From: an uncultured Atopobiaceae bacterium | GTDB taxonomy: Bacteria > Actinomycetota > Coriobacteriia > Coriobacteriales > Atopobiaceae | Assembly: GCA_944320975.1 (NCBI GenBank) | Contig: CALUJM010000020.1 | Span: 1 to 39,781, forward strand | Direction: 5' to 3' | DNA length: 39,781 nt | Shown here: positions 7,448 through 16,036 of the stretch, in pieces | How positions within the stretch are numbered: position 1 is the stretch's first letter | Layout of the letters: every line of letters starts with the position of its first letter | The notes under the pieces: model-generated | Database searches by the model: none | Told to the model about the DNA's origin: nothing | Seen by the model: only the letters and a program-made list of their open reading frames with translations | Program-made: the position numbers and the translations under genes

Positions 7448-8470
7448 ATGGCCGTCAACAGAAGGGTCACCATCGCGCAGATCGCCGAGAGCGCCGGGGT
7501 CTCCCCCGCCACGGTGTCGCGCGCGCTCAACCATCCCGAGCTCGTCAACGACCGCACGCTCGGACGCATCAACTCAAGCATCCGCAACCTTGGCTACGGC
7601 GGCCCGGTCGATCAGTATCGCGAGGAGTCCCCGGACTGCCGCGGGCTCGTGGTGGTCAACCTCCCCTGGCTCGACAACCCCTTCTACAGCGAGATCGTCC
7701 ACGGCGTGCGCGTGGCCGCGAACAACGCCGGCTACGACACGCTCATCTCCTGGGACAACATCACCAACGAGACCGCCCGCTCGTTTTGCTCGATGCTGCG
7801 CCGCTGCGGCGCGAGCGGCGTCATCACCACCTCTCCCCTCTCGGCGAGGGCCATCCAGGCGGTCGAGGCCGTGGTGCCGCTCGTGCAGTGCGCGGAGAGC
7901 CGCCCGGACGTTGACGCGCCCTACGTCACCATCGACGACCACCTGGCGGCGAGCAGGGCGACGGAGCACCTCATCTCCTGCGGGTGCAAGCGGCTCGCCA
8001 TCGTGGCGGGCTCCAACGAGTTCAAGTTCTCGCGCGAGCGCCTCGAGGGGTTTCTCGACACCACGGCAAGAAGCGACGTGCGCGTGCTTCCCGGCTGGAT
8101 CCTGCAGATCCCGGACAACAGCTACGCGCTCGCCTACTCCGCGCTCACGCACCTCTTTGACTCCGGCGAGGTCCCCGACGGCATCTTTGCCGTCTCGGAC
8201 ACCTTTGGCGCGGCGGTTGTTCGCGCGGCCCACACCACCGGCATAGAGATCCCGCGCGACCTCAAGGTCGTGGGCTTTGACAACGCCGAGCTCTCCACGA
8301 TGCTCACGCCCACGCTCACCACGGTCAACCAGCCGCGCTACCGCATGGGCTACTCCGCCTGCAGGATTCTCATCGACCTTCTCGCCGGATACGAGCTGGG
8401 GTCGCGCTCGATGGTCCTCGAGACGGAGCTGATCGTTCGCGAGTCCACCGCGGGCGAGGCGGTCGCCTAG
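7448..8470 (+). CDS. LacI-family transcriptional regulator of the sugar operon
   Basis: The 340-residue regulator has an N-terminal LacI helix-turn-helix at about residues 7-30 (VTIAQIAESAGVSPATVSRALNH) and a periplasmic-binding-like effector domain (DNPFYSEIVHGVRVAANNAGYDTLI, LKVVGFDNAELSTMLTPTLTTVNQP). The ATG at 7448 follows GGAAGGGG. It is transcribed away from the dehydrogenase-isomerase-ABC operon, and two TGAAA-N5-TTTCA sites occupy the shared region, so it very likely represses that operon until its sugar ligand binds. The product is of usual length. Its stop codon interlocks with that of the next gene: CTAG at 8467-8470 contains both stops on opposite strands, leaving no room for a terminator. 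Confidence 0.94.
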   Translation: MAVNRRVTIAQIAESAGVSPATVSRALNHPELVNDRTLGRINSSIRNLGYGGPVDQYREESPDCRGLVVVNLPWLDNPFYSEIVHGVRVAANNAGYDTLISWDNITNETARSFCSMLRRCGASGVITTSPLSARAIQAVEAVVPLVQCAESRPDVDAPYVTIDDHLAASRATEHLISCGCKRLAIVAGSNEFKFSRERLEGFLDTTARSDVRVLPGWILQIPDNSYALAYSALTHLFDSGEVPDGIFAVSDTFGAAVVRAAHTTGIEIPRDLKVVGFDNAELSTMLTPTLTTVNQPRYRMGYSACRILIDLLAGYELGSRSMVLETELIVRESTAGEAVA

Positions 8471-9096
8471 GCGTCAGAGCCTGCCGCCGCGGTCGAGCCC
8501 GCGCCCGCAAACCTCTCCCGCCCTGCATTGGTCCCGATCCCGCAGAGCGCGAGGCCCAGGACGTCCTCGGCGGTTGCCCGCACGTCCACCCGCTCAAAGA
8601 CCAGGAAGGCACCCGCGACCGCCGCCGCGGCGAGGCGCGCGTTGACCTCGGGGCGCACGAGCCCCTCCGCCTTTGCGCGCTCGATCTGGGCCTCCAGCAC
8701 GTCCACTATGCGCGCGAGGCGCGGCCCCTCGACCGGAGCGGAGCCGGCACCCGCCCCGGCAACGGCCAGCATGAGCGGGCCTCCCGGGCGGGTGGCCTCG
8801 GCGAGGGCGTCGAGCAGGCCGGCGATGGAGTCCGCTGCTGAGGGCGCCGTGGAGACGATCCTCTCGACGCTTGCCACCAGGTCGTCCACCGCGCGGTCGA
8901 GCACCGCGCGAACGAGCTCAGCGCGGTCGGAGAAGTAGTAGTAGAGCGAGCCCTTGGACATGCCGCAGCGGGCGGAGACCTCCGCCATCTGAAAGTCCGC
9001 CGAGCCGCGCTCCGCCATGAGGGAGGTCGCGGTCGCCATGATCTTCTCGCGCGTGGCCGCGCTCTTGGGCGTTGCCGTGCCGGGCCTTGCCGCCAT
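8467..9096 (-). CDS. TetR-family transcriptional regulator
   Basis: The 209-residue protein has an N-terminal TetR helix-turn-helix (MAEVSARCGMSKGSLYYYFSDRAEL, about residues 38-62) and a helical ligand or dimer domain with no recognised ligand motif. The ATG at 9096 is preceded by GGAG; 16 further in-frame residues are possible from 9144 but lack a good ribosome site. It diverges from the two YhgE genes, and a 17-bp inverted repeat (9164-9180) lies between them, so it probably represses those genes and itself. The final codons are Ala/Gly rich. The gene converges on the LacI-type regulator with overlapping stops. Confidence 0.92.
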   Translation of the reverse strand: MAARPGTATPKSAATREKIMATATSLMAERGSADFQMAEVSARCGMSKGSLYYYFSDRAELVRAVLDRAVDDLVASVERIVSTAPSAADSIAGLLDALAEATRPGGPLMLAVAGAGAGSAPVEGPRLARIVDVLEAQIERAKAEGLVRPEVNARLAAAAVAGAFLVFERVDVRATAEDVLGLALCGIGTNAGRERFAGAGSTAAAGSDA

Positions 9097-9163
9097 GTCC
9101 TTCTCCGTTCCCTCGTGCCGCGCCGCCAGGCGCCGTCGTGCCAACGCGTCAATCTTAGCATCT

Positions 9164-9180
9164 GTTCAGTTGTTTTGAAC
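9164..9180. promoter_or_regulatory. Putative TetR operator
   Basis: GTTCA-GTTGTTT-TGAAC is a 17-bp inverted repeat in the AT-rich gap between tetR (start 9096) and the first YhgE gene (start 9278). An overlapping TTGA...TCAA pair continues to about 9189. The position fits a site controlling both divergent promoters. Confidence 0.55.
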
Positions 9181-9277
9181 TTGGCTCAAAATTATTGGAC
9201 TCCTGAATAAAACTCGCCCCGCGGGGTACCTCTTGAGCCATTGAACGCGTAACACGTCTCGCTCAAGGGAGCCTCTC

Positions 9278-11872
9278 ATGGGAACCATCGCGCGCATCCT
9301 CGGCCGCGACCTCAAGCGCCTGGCGGCAAGCCCCGTCGCCCTGGTGGTGGCGGTTGGGGTCTGCCTCGTCCCCGCGCTCTACGCGTGGGTGAACATCCTT
9401 GCCAACTGGGACCCGTACCAGAGCACCTCCACCGTGCCCGTGGCCGTGGTCGTGGAGGACAAAGGCGCCGAGGTCCCCGGCATGGGAGAGGTCAACGCCG
9501 GCGACATGGTAAGGGAGAGGCTCGAGGAGAACCACCAGCTCGGCTGGACCTTCGTGGACCAGGACGAGGCGCTCGAAGGCGTCCGCGCCGGCCGCTACTA
9601 CGCCGCCTTTGTCATACCGCCCGACTTCACCTCGACCCTCGCGGGCGTGCTGGACGGCCACCCCACGCAGGCCCGCATTGGCTACTACGTCAACGAGAAG
9701 GCCAACGCGGTGGCGCCCAAGGTGACGGACACGGGGGCGACCACGCTCGAGGACCAGATCGCCGGGCAGTTTGTGTCGCTCGCCGGGGAGACCGTCACGC
9801 AGAGGCTCCAGGGCGCGGTGGGGTCCGCCGCGGGGGACGTCGACGGGGCGAGGTCGTCCGCGCTGAGGAGCCTCCGCGCCACGCAGGGGCGCCTCGACGA
9901 CCTGGCGGACTCCCTCGAGGGCGCGGACGGGACCGTGGGTGCGGCCCGCGAGGCCGTGGGCCGCGCGCGAAAGACGCTCTCCGCCACGGCGGACGCGGCG
10001 GGAGGGCTCGCCTCGTCGATGGACTCCGCGCTCGGGTCTCTTGCCGACGCGCGCGAGGGGCTGCGCTCCTTTGCCCGCGGCCTTGACGAGAGGCTGGGCG
10101 AGGGCGCCTCCGCGATCTCCGGGCTGTCCTCGACGGCGAGCCAGGACATCGGCCGCATCGCCGGGGACGTGGGCTGGGCGCAGGGGCGCCTCGACGCGGC
10201 GCTCTCGCGCCTGCGGGTGGCAAATGGCGACGTAGCGGGCATGGCGGAGTCGCTCGGGGCGGCGCGCGACAAGGTCGCCTCCCTCGAGCCCGCCGACGAC
10301 GCGCAGCGCGCCCTCCAGCAGCAGGTGGTCTCCGCGCTCGACGAACAGGTGGCGCTTCTCGAGGGGCTTGCCAGCGGGCAGGCCTCCGCCCTCGACGAGC
10401 TCCAGGGGATAAGCAACGAGGTGAGCGACGGGGCCAAGAGCGTGGACGGGCTCGCCACCTCGGTAAACGACGCCGTCCAGGCGGGCACGGGCTCGCTCGA
10501 CGCCCTGCGGACGGACCTCGCCACGGGCGCGGCACCCGAGCTCTCCTCCGCGCTCGACGCCCTCGCGGACGCGGGCGGTCGCCTTGCCGGCGGAACCGGC
10601 TCGCTCGTGCCGATGATCGAGCAGGCGGACGCCGGGCTGGCCCAGCTCGACGCGCTTCTCGCCCAGAGCCAGTCCACCCTGGCGGAAACCGCCGACTCCT
10701 TGAGGGACTCCGCCGATCGCATGGGCGCGCTGGCAGACGACCTCGCCGCCGTGCAGAGCGCACGGGCCCTGCCCGCCGTGGGCGACGTCCTCTCCCTCGA
10801 CCCCGCCTCCACGGGCGCGGCGCTGGGCTCGCCGGTCCAGATGGTCGACGAGCCGGTGTTCCCCGTTGCCAACTACGGCTCCGGGGTGGCGCCGTTCTAC
10901 ACCAACCTCGCGCTGTGGGTGGGCGGCTTCGTGCTCGTGGCCATCTACAAGCTAGAGGTGGACCGCGAGGGGCTGGGCGACGTCGAGGTCACGCCCACGC
11001 AGGCGTTCTTTGGGCGCTGGCTCCTGCTCGCCCTCCTCGGCCAGGTGCAGGCCCTGACGTGCTGCGTGGGCGACCTGGCGCTTGGCGTCCAGTGCGTCTC
11101 CCCCGTTGCGTTTGTGCTCGCGGGCATGGAGGCGTCGCTGGTCTACGTGCTCGTGGTCTACTCGCTCGCCGTGGCGCTCAAGCACGTTGGCAAGGCGCTC
11201 GCGGTGCTGCTGGTGGTGCTGCAGATCCCCGGGGCATCCGGCCTCTACCCCATCCAGATGCAGCCCGCCTTCTTCCGAGCGCTGGGGCCGTGGCTCCCCT
11301 TCACCTACGGGATCGGCGCCATGCGCGAGGCGGTGGCGGGCTTCTATGGCACAAACTACGCGCGCGACCTCGCCGTCCTTGCGCTCTTTGCCGTTCCCGC
11401 GCTGCTTCTGGGCGTGGTTGCCAGAAGGAGGCTCCTCGGGGCAAACGCGCTCTTTGACCGCAAGATGGCCCAGACGGACCTCCTTGTGACCGAGCGTGAT
11501 GGCGAGAAGGACGCCGGGCGCCTGGCGCTCCTGGTGGACGCGCTCGCCTCCTCCCCCGCCCACCGCGAGGCGTTCCTGGCACGGGCCGCGCGCTTTGAGC
11601 TGGCGTACCCGCGCCGCGTGCGGCGCGGCGTCGTGGCGCTGCTGGCCGTGCCGCTGGCCCTTCTCGCCCTGCTCTTTGCCCATCCGGCAAAGCTGTTGCT
11701 GCTGAGCCTGTGGGTGGTCTCCCTGGTTGCCGCGAGCGCGTACCTCATCTGGCTGGAGTACGTGCACGAGCGGCTGGCGGAGCGCGCCGGGCTGGCACGG
11801 ATGGACAGAGACGAGCTGGTCGCGCTGGCCGAGGACGCCGCGCGGGCCGAGAAGGGAGGCGAGGCGCGATGA
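9278..11872 (+). CDS. YhgE/Pip family membrane protein, first of a pair
   Basis: The 864-residue membrane protein has one helix near residues 17-38 (ALVVAVGVCLVPALYAWVNI), then the conserved NWDPY and a YYAAFVIPPDF motif (about residues 108-118). A long extracellular Ala/Asp/Ser-rich coiled-coil region spans about 180-530, followed by five or more C-terminal helices from about 539, an ABC-2-permease-like arrangement. These are YhgE/Pip features; named relatives include the lactococcal phage-infection protein Pip and YueB-like phage receptors. It carries an extra C-terminal part of about 150 residues with two more helices (about 785-835) that its partner lacks. The ATG at 9278 follows GGGAG. 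It shares an ATGA overlap with the next gene. It is likely under TetR control; a transport or cell-envelope role is inferred. Confidence 0.9.
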   Translation: MGTIARILGRDLKRLAASPVALVVAVGVCLVPALYAWVNILANWDPYQSTSTVPVAVVVEDKGAEVPGMGEVNAGDMVRERLEENHQLGWTFVDQDEALEGVRAGRYYAAFVIPPDFTSTLAGVLDGHPTQARIGYYVNEKANAVAPKVTDTGATTLEDQIAGQFVSLAGETVTQRLQGAVGSAAGDVDGARSSALRSLRATQGRLDDLADSLEGADGTVGAAREAVGRARKTLSATADAAGGLASSMDSALGSLADAREGLRSFARGLDERLGEGASAISGLSSTASQDIGRIAGDVGWAQGRLDAALSRLRVANGDVAGMAESLGAARDKVASLEPADDAQRALQQQVVSALDEQVALLEGLASGQASALDELQGISNEVSDGAKSVDGLATSVNDAVQAGTGSLDALRTDLATGAAPELSSALDALADAGGRLAGGTGSLVPMIEQADAGLAQLDALLAQSQSTLAETADSLRDSADRMGALADDLAAVQSARALPAVGDVLSLDPASTGAALGSPVQMVDEPVFPVANYGSGVAPFYTNLALWVGGFVLVAIYKLEVDREGLGDVEVTPTQAFFGRWLLLALLGQVQALTCCVGDLALGVQCVSPVAFVLAGMEASLVYVLVVYSLAVALKHVGKALAVLLVVLQIPGASGLYPIQMQPAFFRALGPWLPFTYGIGAMREAVAGFYGTNYARDLAVLALFAVPALLLGVVARRRLLGANALFDRKMAQTDLLVTERDGEKDAGRLALLVDALASSPAHREAFLARAARFELAYPRRVRRGVVALLAVPLALLALLFAHPAKLLLLSLWVVSLVAASAYLIWLEYVHERLAERAGLARMDRDELVALAEDAARAEKGGEAR

Positions 11873-14097
11873 GAGGGGTCTGGGAGCTTGTGCGCCGCGA
11901 CGCGCGTCACGTGCGGGCCAACGCCATCGCACTAGTGGTCTTTGTGGGAATCGTCGCCGTGCCGTCCTTCTACGCGTGGTTCAACATCGCGGGCAGCTGG
12001 GACCCGTACGGCAACACGGGCAACATCCGCGTGGCCGTTGCCAACGAGGACGAGGGCTACTCCGGGGAGCTGGTGCCCCTGACCGTCAACATGGGCGAGC
12101 GCGTGGTGGCCGAGCTGCAGGGTTCCGACTCCATTGGGTACGTGGTCACCTCGGAGGCCGACGCCGTCGAGGGCGTGCGCTCGGGCGAGTACTACGCGGC
12201 CGTGGTGATTCCGCCGGACTTCTCGCGCGACATGATGACCACCTTCTCCGCCGATCCCGTCCGTGCCGAGGTGCGCTTCTACCAGAACGAGAAGGCAAAC
12301 GCCATCGCCACCATAGTCACCGACAAGGCGTCCTCGGCCGTGATGGCGCAGATCGACTCCGGATTTGCCGAGGCGGTGAGCGCCGTTGGCGCGGGCGCCC
12401 TCAAGGAGCTGGGCTCCGCGCTCGACGACGACGCGGTGACGGGCCTCGCGGCGCGCCTCGACGCCGCGGTGACGGACTCCGCCGACGCGCTCTCCGGAAC
12501 GGCGGGCTCCGTGAGGGACTTCGCGGACCTGCTCGAGTCGACGCGCGGGCTTCTGGGCAGCGGCGCGGGGGTGGCCGACGCGGCGCTCTCCCCCACGGCG
12601 GACGCCGGCGAGGTGCTCGGCGAGACGGCGTCGGGCCTTGCGGGGGCCGGGTCGGCGATAGACGACGCAGAGACGTCCGTGGCCGGCGCGCTCGAGTCCG
12701 CGGGCGCGGGGCTCGACGGAGTGGACGCAGCGATAGACGATGCACTCGACGTCGCGGGCGCGCAGGAGGCAAGGATCCAGAAGGGCCTCTCCGCCGCGCG
12801 GGACGCCGTAGGCGAGCAGATCGATGCGCTCGAGCGGCTGGACGGCGCGCTTGGGGAGCAGCTCGACCTCATGCGCGAGCTCGAGGGGACGCTTCCCGAG
12901 GGCAGCCTCGTGCGCGAGGGGCTCGGCAGCGCGATTGCGGGCGTGGGCGGTCTGCGCGACCGCGTTGACCGGGCGCTCGTTGAGCTGCGCGACCTCTCTG
13001 ACGGGCTGGGACAGACGATGGGCGACCTCGACGCCGGGGCAGCGGACGCCGAGGAGGCGCGCGAGCGGCTTAAGGGCCTCGTGGACGAGGCGCGCACGGC
13101 GGTGGGCGGCGCGGGGCAGCTCTACGACGACGAGGTGCGCGGCAGCCTCGGGAACCTTGCTGGGCAGGTGGCCGAGGCCGCCGAGCAGGCGGACGCGATC
13201 GAGGGAAACCTCGCCGGGACCCTTGCGGCCGTGGGCTCCGCGGCAAAGGACGCGAGCGACGGGCTCGCCGGGGCGCGCGACGACCTCGACGAGACCGCGG
13301 ACAGCCTGGACGCGGCGGCCGAGAAGCTCGATGGCCTGCACGAGCGGCTGCGCTCCGCGCTTGACTCGGGCGACGCGCGGCAAGTGAGGGAGGTTCTGGC
13401 GTCTGGCCCGGAGGGGCTCGCCGAGTTTGTGGCGGCGCCGGTCTCGGTCGAGCGCACGGCGGTGTTTCCCGTTGAGAACAACGGCTCGGCCATGGCGCCC
13501 TTCTACACGACGCTTGCCATCTGGATCGGCGGGGTGGTGCTCGCGGCGCTGGTGCGCGCGAAGCCCTCCGAGGCCGCGCTCGAGGAGACGGGCTGCTCGC
13601 ACGCGCAGGCCTACGTGGGACGCCTTGCGCTCTTTGTTGTCGTGGGGCTGGCCCAGGCGGCGCTCATCTGCGGCGGAGACCTCTTCTACCTGGGAGTTCA
13701 GTGCGAGCACCCGTGGCTCATGCTGCTTGCGTGCCTGGCGTCGTCGCTCGTCTACGTCAACTTGATCTTCTCGCTCACGGCGTCCTTTGGCGACGTGGGC
13801 AAGGCCGTTGCCGTGGTGCTCATGGTGGTCCAGGTGGCCGGCTCGGGCGGCACGTTCCCGCCCGAGATGCTGCCCGCTCCGTTCCAGGCGGTCTACTCGT
13901 GGCTGCCGTTTGTGCACAGCGAGGCGGCGCTGCGGGCGGCGATGTTTGGGGTCTGGGACGGAGACTTCTGGCGCGAGCTGGGCGTTCTTCTCGCCTACCT
14001 GGTGCCGGCGCTGCTCCTGGGCCTGGTGCTGCGCCGTCCCGTGATCCGCCTGAACGAGTGGTTTGAGCACCGCCTGGAGCGCACGCGCCTCATGTGA
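11869..14097 (+). CDS. YhgE/Pip family membrane protein, second of a pair
   Basis: The 742-residue paralogue of the preceding gene has the same plan: a helix at about 17-40 (ALVVFVGIVAVPSFYAWFNI), GSWDPYGNTGNIRVAVANEDEG, YYAAVVIPPDF, a long Ala/Asp-rich coiled-coil ectodomain, and helices from about 545 (FYTTLAIWIGGVVLAALV) to the end (LGVLLAYLVPALLLGLVLR). The ATG at 11869 overlaps the previous stop (ATGA), so the pair is translationally coupled and probably forms a hetero-oligomer. Longer frames to 11710 only read through the end of gene one. The ectodomain has heptad-like Leu/Ala spacing and many ALDD/ALDG repeats. Confidence 0.9.
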   Translation: MRGVWELVRRDARHVRANAIALVVFVGIVAVPSFYAWFNIAGSWDPYGNTGNIRVAVANEDEGYSGELVPLTVNMGERVVAELQGSDSIGYVVTSEADAVEGVRSGEYYAAVVIPPDFSRDMMTTFSADPVRAEVRFYQNEKANAIATIVTDKASSAVMAQIDSGFAEAVSAVGAGALKELGSALDDDAVTGLAARLDAAVTDSADALSGTAGSVRDFADLLESTRGLLGSGAGVADAALSPTADAGEVLGETASGLAGAGSAIDDAETSVAGALESAGAGLDGVDAAIDDALDVAGAQEARIQKGLSAARDAVGEQIDALERLDGALGEQLDLMRELEGTLPEGSLVREGLGSAIAGVGGLRDRVDRALVELRDLSDGLGQTMGDLDAGAADAEEARERLKGLVDEARTAVGGAGQLYDDEVRGSLGNLAGQVAEAAEQADAIEGNLAGTLAAVGSAAKDASDGLAGARDDLDETADSLDAAAEKLDGLHERLRSALDSGDARQVREVLASGPEGLAEFVAAPVSVERTAVFPVENNGSAMAPFYTTLAIWIGGVVLAALVRAKPSEAALEETGCSHAQAYVGRLALFVVVGLAQAALICGGDLFYLGVQCEHPWLMLLACLASSLVYVNLIFSLTASFGDVGKAVAVVLMVVQVAGSGGTFPPEMLPAPFQAVYSWLPFVHSEAALRAAMFGVWDGDFWRELGVLLAYLVPALLLGLVLRRPVIRLNEWFEHRLERTRLM

Positions 14098-14185
14098 GGC
14101 CGCGCGTCGCAGTCGCCGGCAATTCCGGGCTCGCGGTTGCCGTGCGGACATCGTCGGGACGTCGCCGTCCTTCTCGCCGGCGCTG

Positions 14186-14191
14186 TATACT
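14186..14191 (+). promoter_or_regulatory. Probable -10 box for gltX
   Basis: TATACT preceded by TG lies 41 bases before the gltX ATG. No convincing -35 element is seen, so read-through from the YhgE genes is also possible. Confidence 0.45.
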
Positions 14192-14231
14192 AGGTGCGTA
14201 TGTGACGATAAGAACCACGGAGAGGAACCCC

Positions 14232-15710
14232 ATGTCCGACACCCCCGTGCGCGTGCGCTTTGCGCCCTCCCCCACCGGCAAGCTCCACGTGGGCGGCGCG
14301 CGCACCGCGATCTACAACTGGGCCTTCGCCCGCGCCAACCACGGCACCTTCATCCTGCGCATCGACGACACCGACCCCGAGCGCTCCACCGAGGAGAACA
14401 CCCAGATCATCCTGCGCGCCATGCGCTGGCTGGGCCTCGACTGGGACGAGGGACCGGAGGTGGGCGGCGACTTTGGCCCCTACAAGCAGACCGAGCGCGC
14501 CCAGATGTACCGCGACGCCGCCCAGCGCCTCTGGGACGAGGGCAAAGCGTACCCGTGCTTCTGCACGCCGGAGCAGCTGGCCGCCGACCGCGAGGCCGCG
14601 CAGGCGCGCAAGGACCCCTTCCAGGGCTACCAGCGCCGCTGCCGCGACCTCGACCCCGAGGAGGCGCGCGCCCGGATCGCCGCCGGCGAGCCGTACGTCC
14701 TGCGCATCAAGGTGCCCGAGGACCGCGGCGACGTCGTCGTGCGCGACGCCGTCCACGGCGACGTGACCTTTGCGGCCCGCGAGCTCGACGACTTCGTCAT
14801 CCAGCGCACCGACGGCACGCCCACCTACAACTTCGCCACCGTGGTGGACGACGCCGCCATGGGCATCACCCACGTCATCCGCGGCGACGACCACCTCTCC
14901 AACACGCCGCGCCAGGTCATCGTCTACGAGGCCCTCGGCGCGCCGGTGCCCACCTTCGCGCACATCTCCATGATCCTGGGCGCGGACGGCAAGAAGCTCT
15001 CCAAGCGCCACGGCGCCACCAACGTGGAGGAGTACCGCGACGCGGGCTATCTCTCCGATGCATTTGTCAACTACCTGGCACTTCTCGGCTGGTCGCTCGA
15101 CGGCGAGACCACGATCATCCCGCGCGACGTGCTGGCCTCGCAGTTCTCGCTCGACCACGTGTCCAAGAACCCGGCGACCTTCGACCCCAAGAAGCTGGAC
15201 TGGATCCAGGCCGAGTACATCCGCTCCATGAGCGACGCCGACTTCGCCGACCAGGTCATGCTGCCCGAGCTCCACGAGGCCGGCCTGGTCTGCGACGGCT
15301 TCGAGGCCGACGAGGCCTGGGTCGAGGCGCTGGCCGCGATCGTGAAGCCGCGCACCAAGTTCCCGGCCGACGTTGTCACCGTGGCGGCGCCGGTCTTCGC
15401 GACCGCCGAGACGCTCGCGTATGACGAGAAGAGCGTGGAGAAGGGCCTCGCCAAGGAGGGCATGGGCGCGGTGCTGGACGCGGCGCGCGCGGCTTTGACT
15501 GGGGTCGACGAGTGGGCGCCGGCCGCGATCGACGCGGCGCTGGAGACGCTGCCCGAGGCGCTCGACATGAAGAAGCGCCTGGTCTTCCAGGCCGTGCGCG
15601 TTGCCGTGTGCGGCAACATGGTGTCGCCGCCGCTCGGTGAGACGATGGCGCTCGTGGGCCGCGAGGACTGCCTGGCCCGCATCGACCGCGCACGGGGCAT
15701 GGCGCTGTAG
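14232..15710 (+). CDS. gltX: Glutamyl-tRNA synthetase
   Basis: The 492-residue class I aminoacyl-tRNA synthetase charges tRNA-Glu (and, if non-discriminating, tRNA-Gln) with glutamate. The catalytic domain carries the HIGH-type motif FAPSPTGKLHVGG (about residues 9-21), the LRIDDTDPERS segment and the KMSKS-type motif KKLSKRHG near residue 254. A CFC...C cysteine cluster near residues 110-137 resembles the zinc insert of some GluRS, but the last ligand is uncertain. The C-terminal anticodon-binding domain is complete. The ATG at 14232 has AGAGGA upstream. A strong terminator follows the stop by 19 bases, so it is probably a single-gene unit. Confidence 0.97.
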   Translation: MSDTPVRVRFAPSPTGKLHVGGARTAIYNWAFARANHGTFILRIDDTDPERSTEENTQIILRAMRWLGLDWDEGPEVGGDFGPYKQTERAQMYRDAAQRLWDEGKAYPCFCTPEQLAADREAAQARKDPFQGYQRRCRDLDPEEARARIAAGEPYVLRIKVPEDRGDVVVRDAVHGDVTFAARELDDFVIQRTDGTPTYNFATVVDDAAMGITHVIRGDDHLSNTPRQVIVYEALGAPVPTFAHISMILGADGKKLSKRHGATNVEEYRDAGYLSDAFVNYLALLGWSLDGETTIIPRDVLASQFSLDHVSKNPATFDPKKLDWIQAEYIRSMSDADFADQVMLPELHEAGLVCDGFEADEAWVEALAAIVKPRTKFPADVVTVAAPVFATAETLAYDEKSVEKGLAKEGMGAVLDAARAALTGVDEWAPAAIDAALETLPEALDMKKRLVFQAVRVAVCGNMVSPPLGETMALVGREDCLARIDRARGMAL

Positions 15711-15729
15711 GAGCCCCCTCATAAGACCG

Positions 15730-15775
15730 ACGTCCGGGAGCCGCTTCGTTGAAGTGCGGCTCCCGGACGTTTTTT
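15730..15775 (+). terminator. Intrinsic terminator of gltX
   Basis: A perfect 15-bp stem (ACGTCCGGGAGCCGC at 15730-15744, GCGGCTCCCGGACGT at 15756-15770) has an 11-base loop and a six-T run at 15770-15775. It is the clearest terminator in the window. Confidence 0.95.
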
Positions 15776-15786
15776 CTGGGAAGAGT

Positions 15787-16012
15787 GTCGCGTTCCCGCA
15801 CGTCAGCGGATGGGGTGCGGAAATGCGACGATCTTCTCGGCAGAAACGTCGCATCCCCGCACGTCAACGGGTGTGGTGCGGAAAAGCGACGTTCTTCTCG
15901 GCGGAACCGTCGCGTTCCCGCACGTCAGCGGGTGGGGTGCGGCAATGCGACGATCTTCTCGGCAGAACCGTCGCGTTCCCGCACGTCAGCGGGTGGGGTG
16001 CGGGAACGCGAC
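15787..16012. repeat. Array of four 61-bp hairpin repeats (family A)
   Basis: Units start at 15787, 15848, 15909 and 15970, exactly 61 bases apart. Each is arm GTCGCGTTCCCGCAC, a 13-base loop, arm GTGCGGGAACGCGAC and an 18-base linker; the last unit pairs perfectly over 15 bp. Units 1-3 carry compensating or single changes. The array fills the gap between converging gltX and pcp. The same 15+13+15+18 structure is found at 933-1102. Confidence 0.93.
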
Positions 16013-16036
16013 GATTTCAGACCGAGAAGGACCTGC

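Noticed and set aside
9685..10872. Ser/Ala/Arg-rich antisense frame in the first YhgE gene
   Set aside because: It has no ribosome site or domain, and the plus-strand gene is well supported.
933..16012. CRISPR array from the regular 61-bp period
   Set aside because: The whole unit repeats, including the linkers, each unit is a hairpin, and there are no unique spacers or cas genes.
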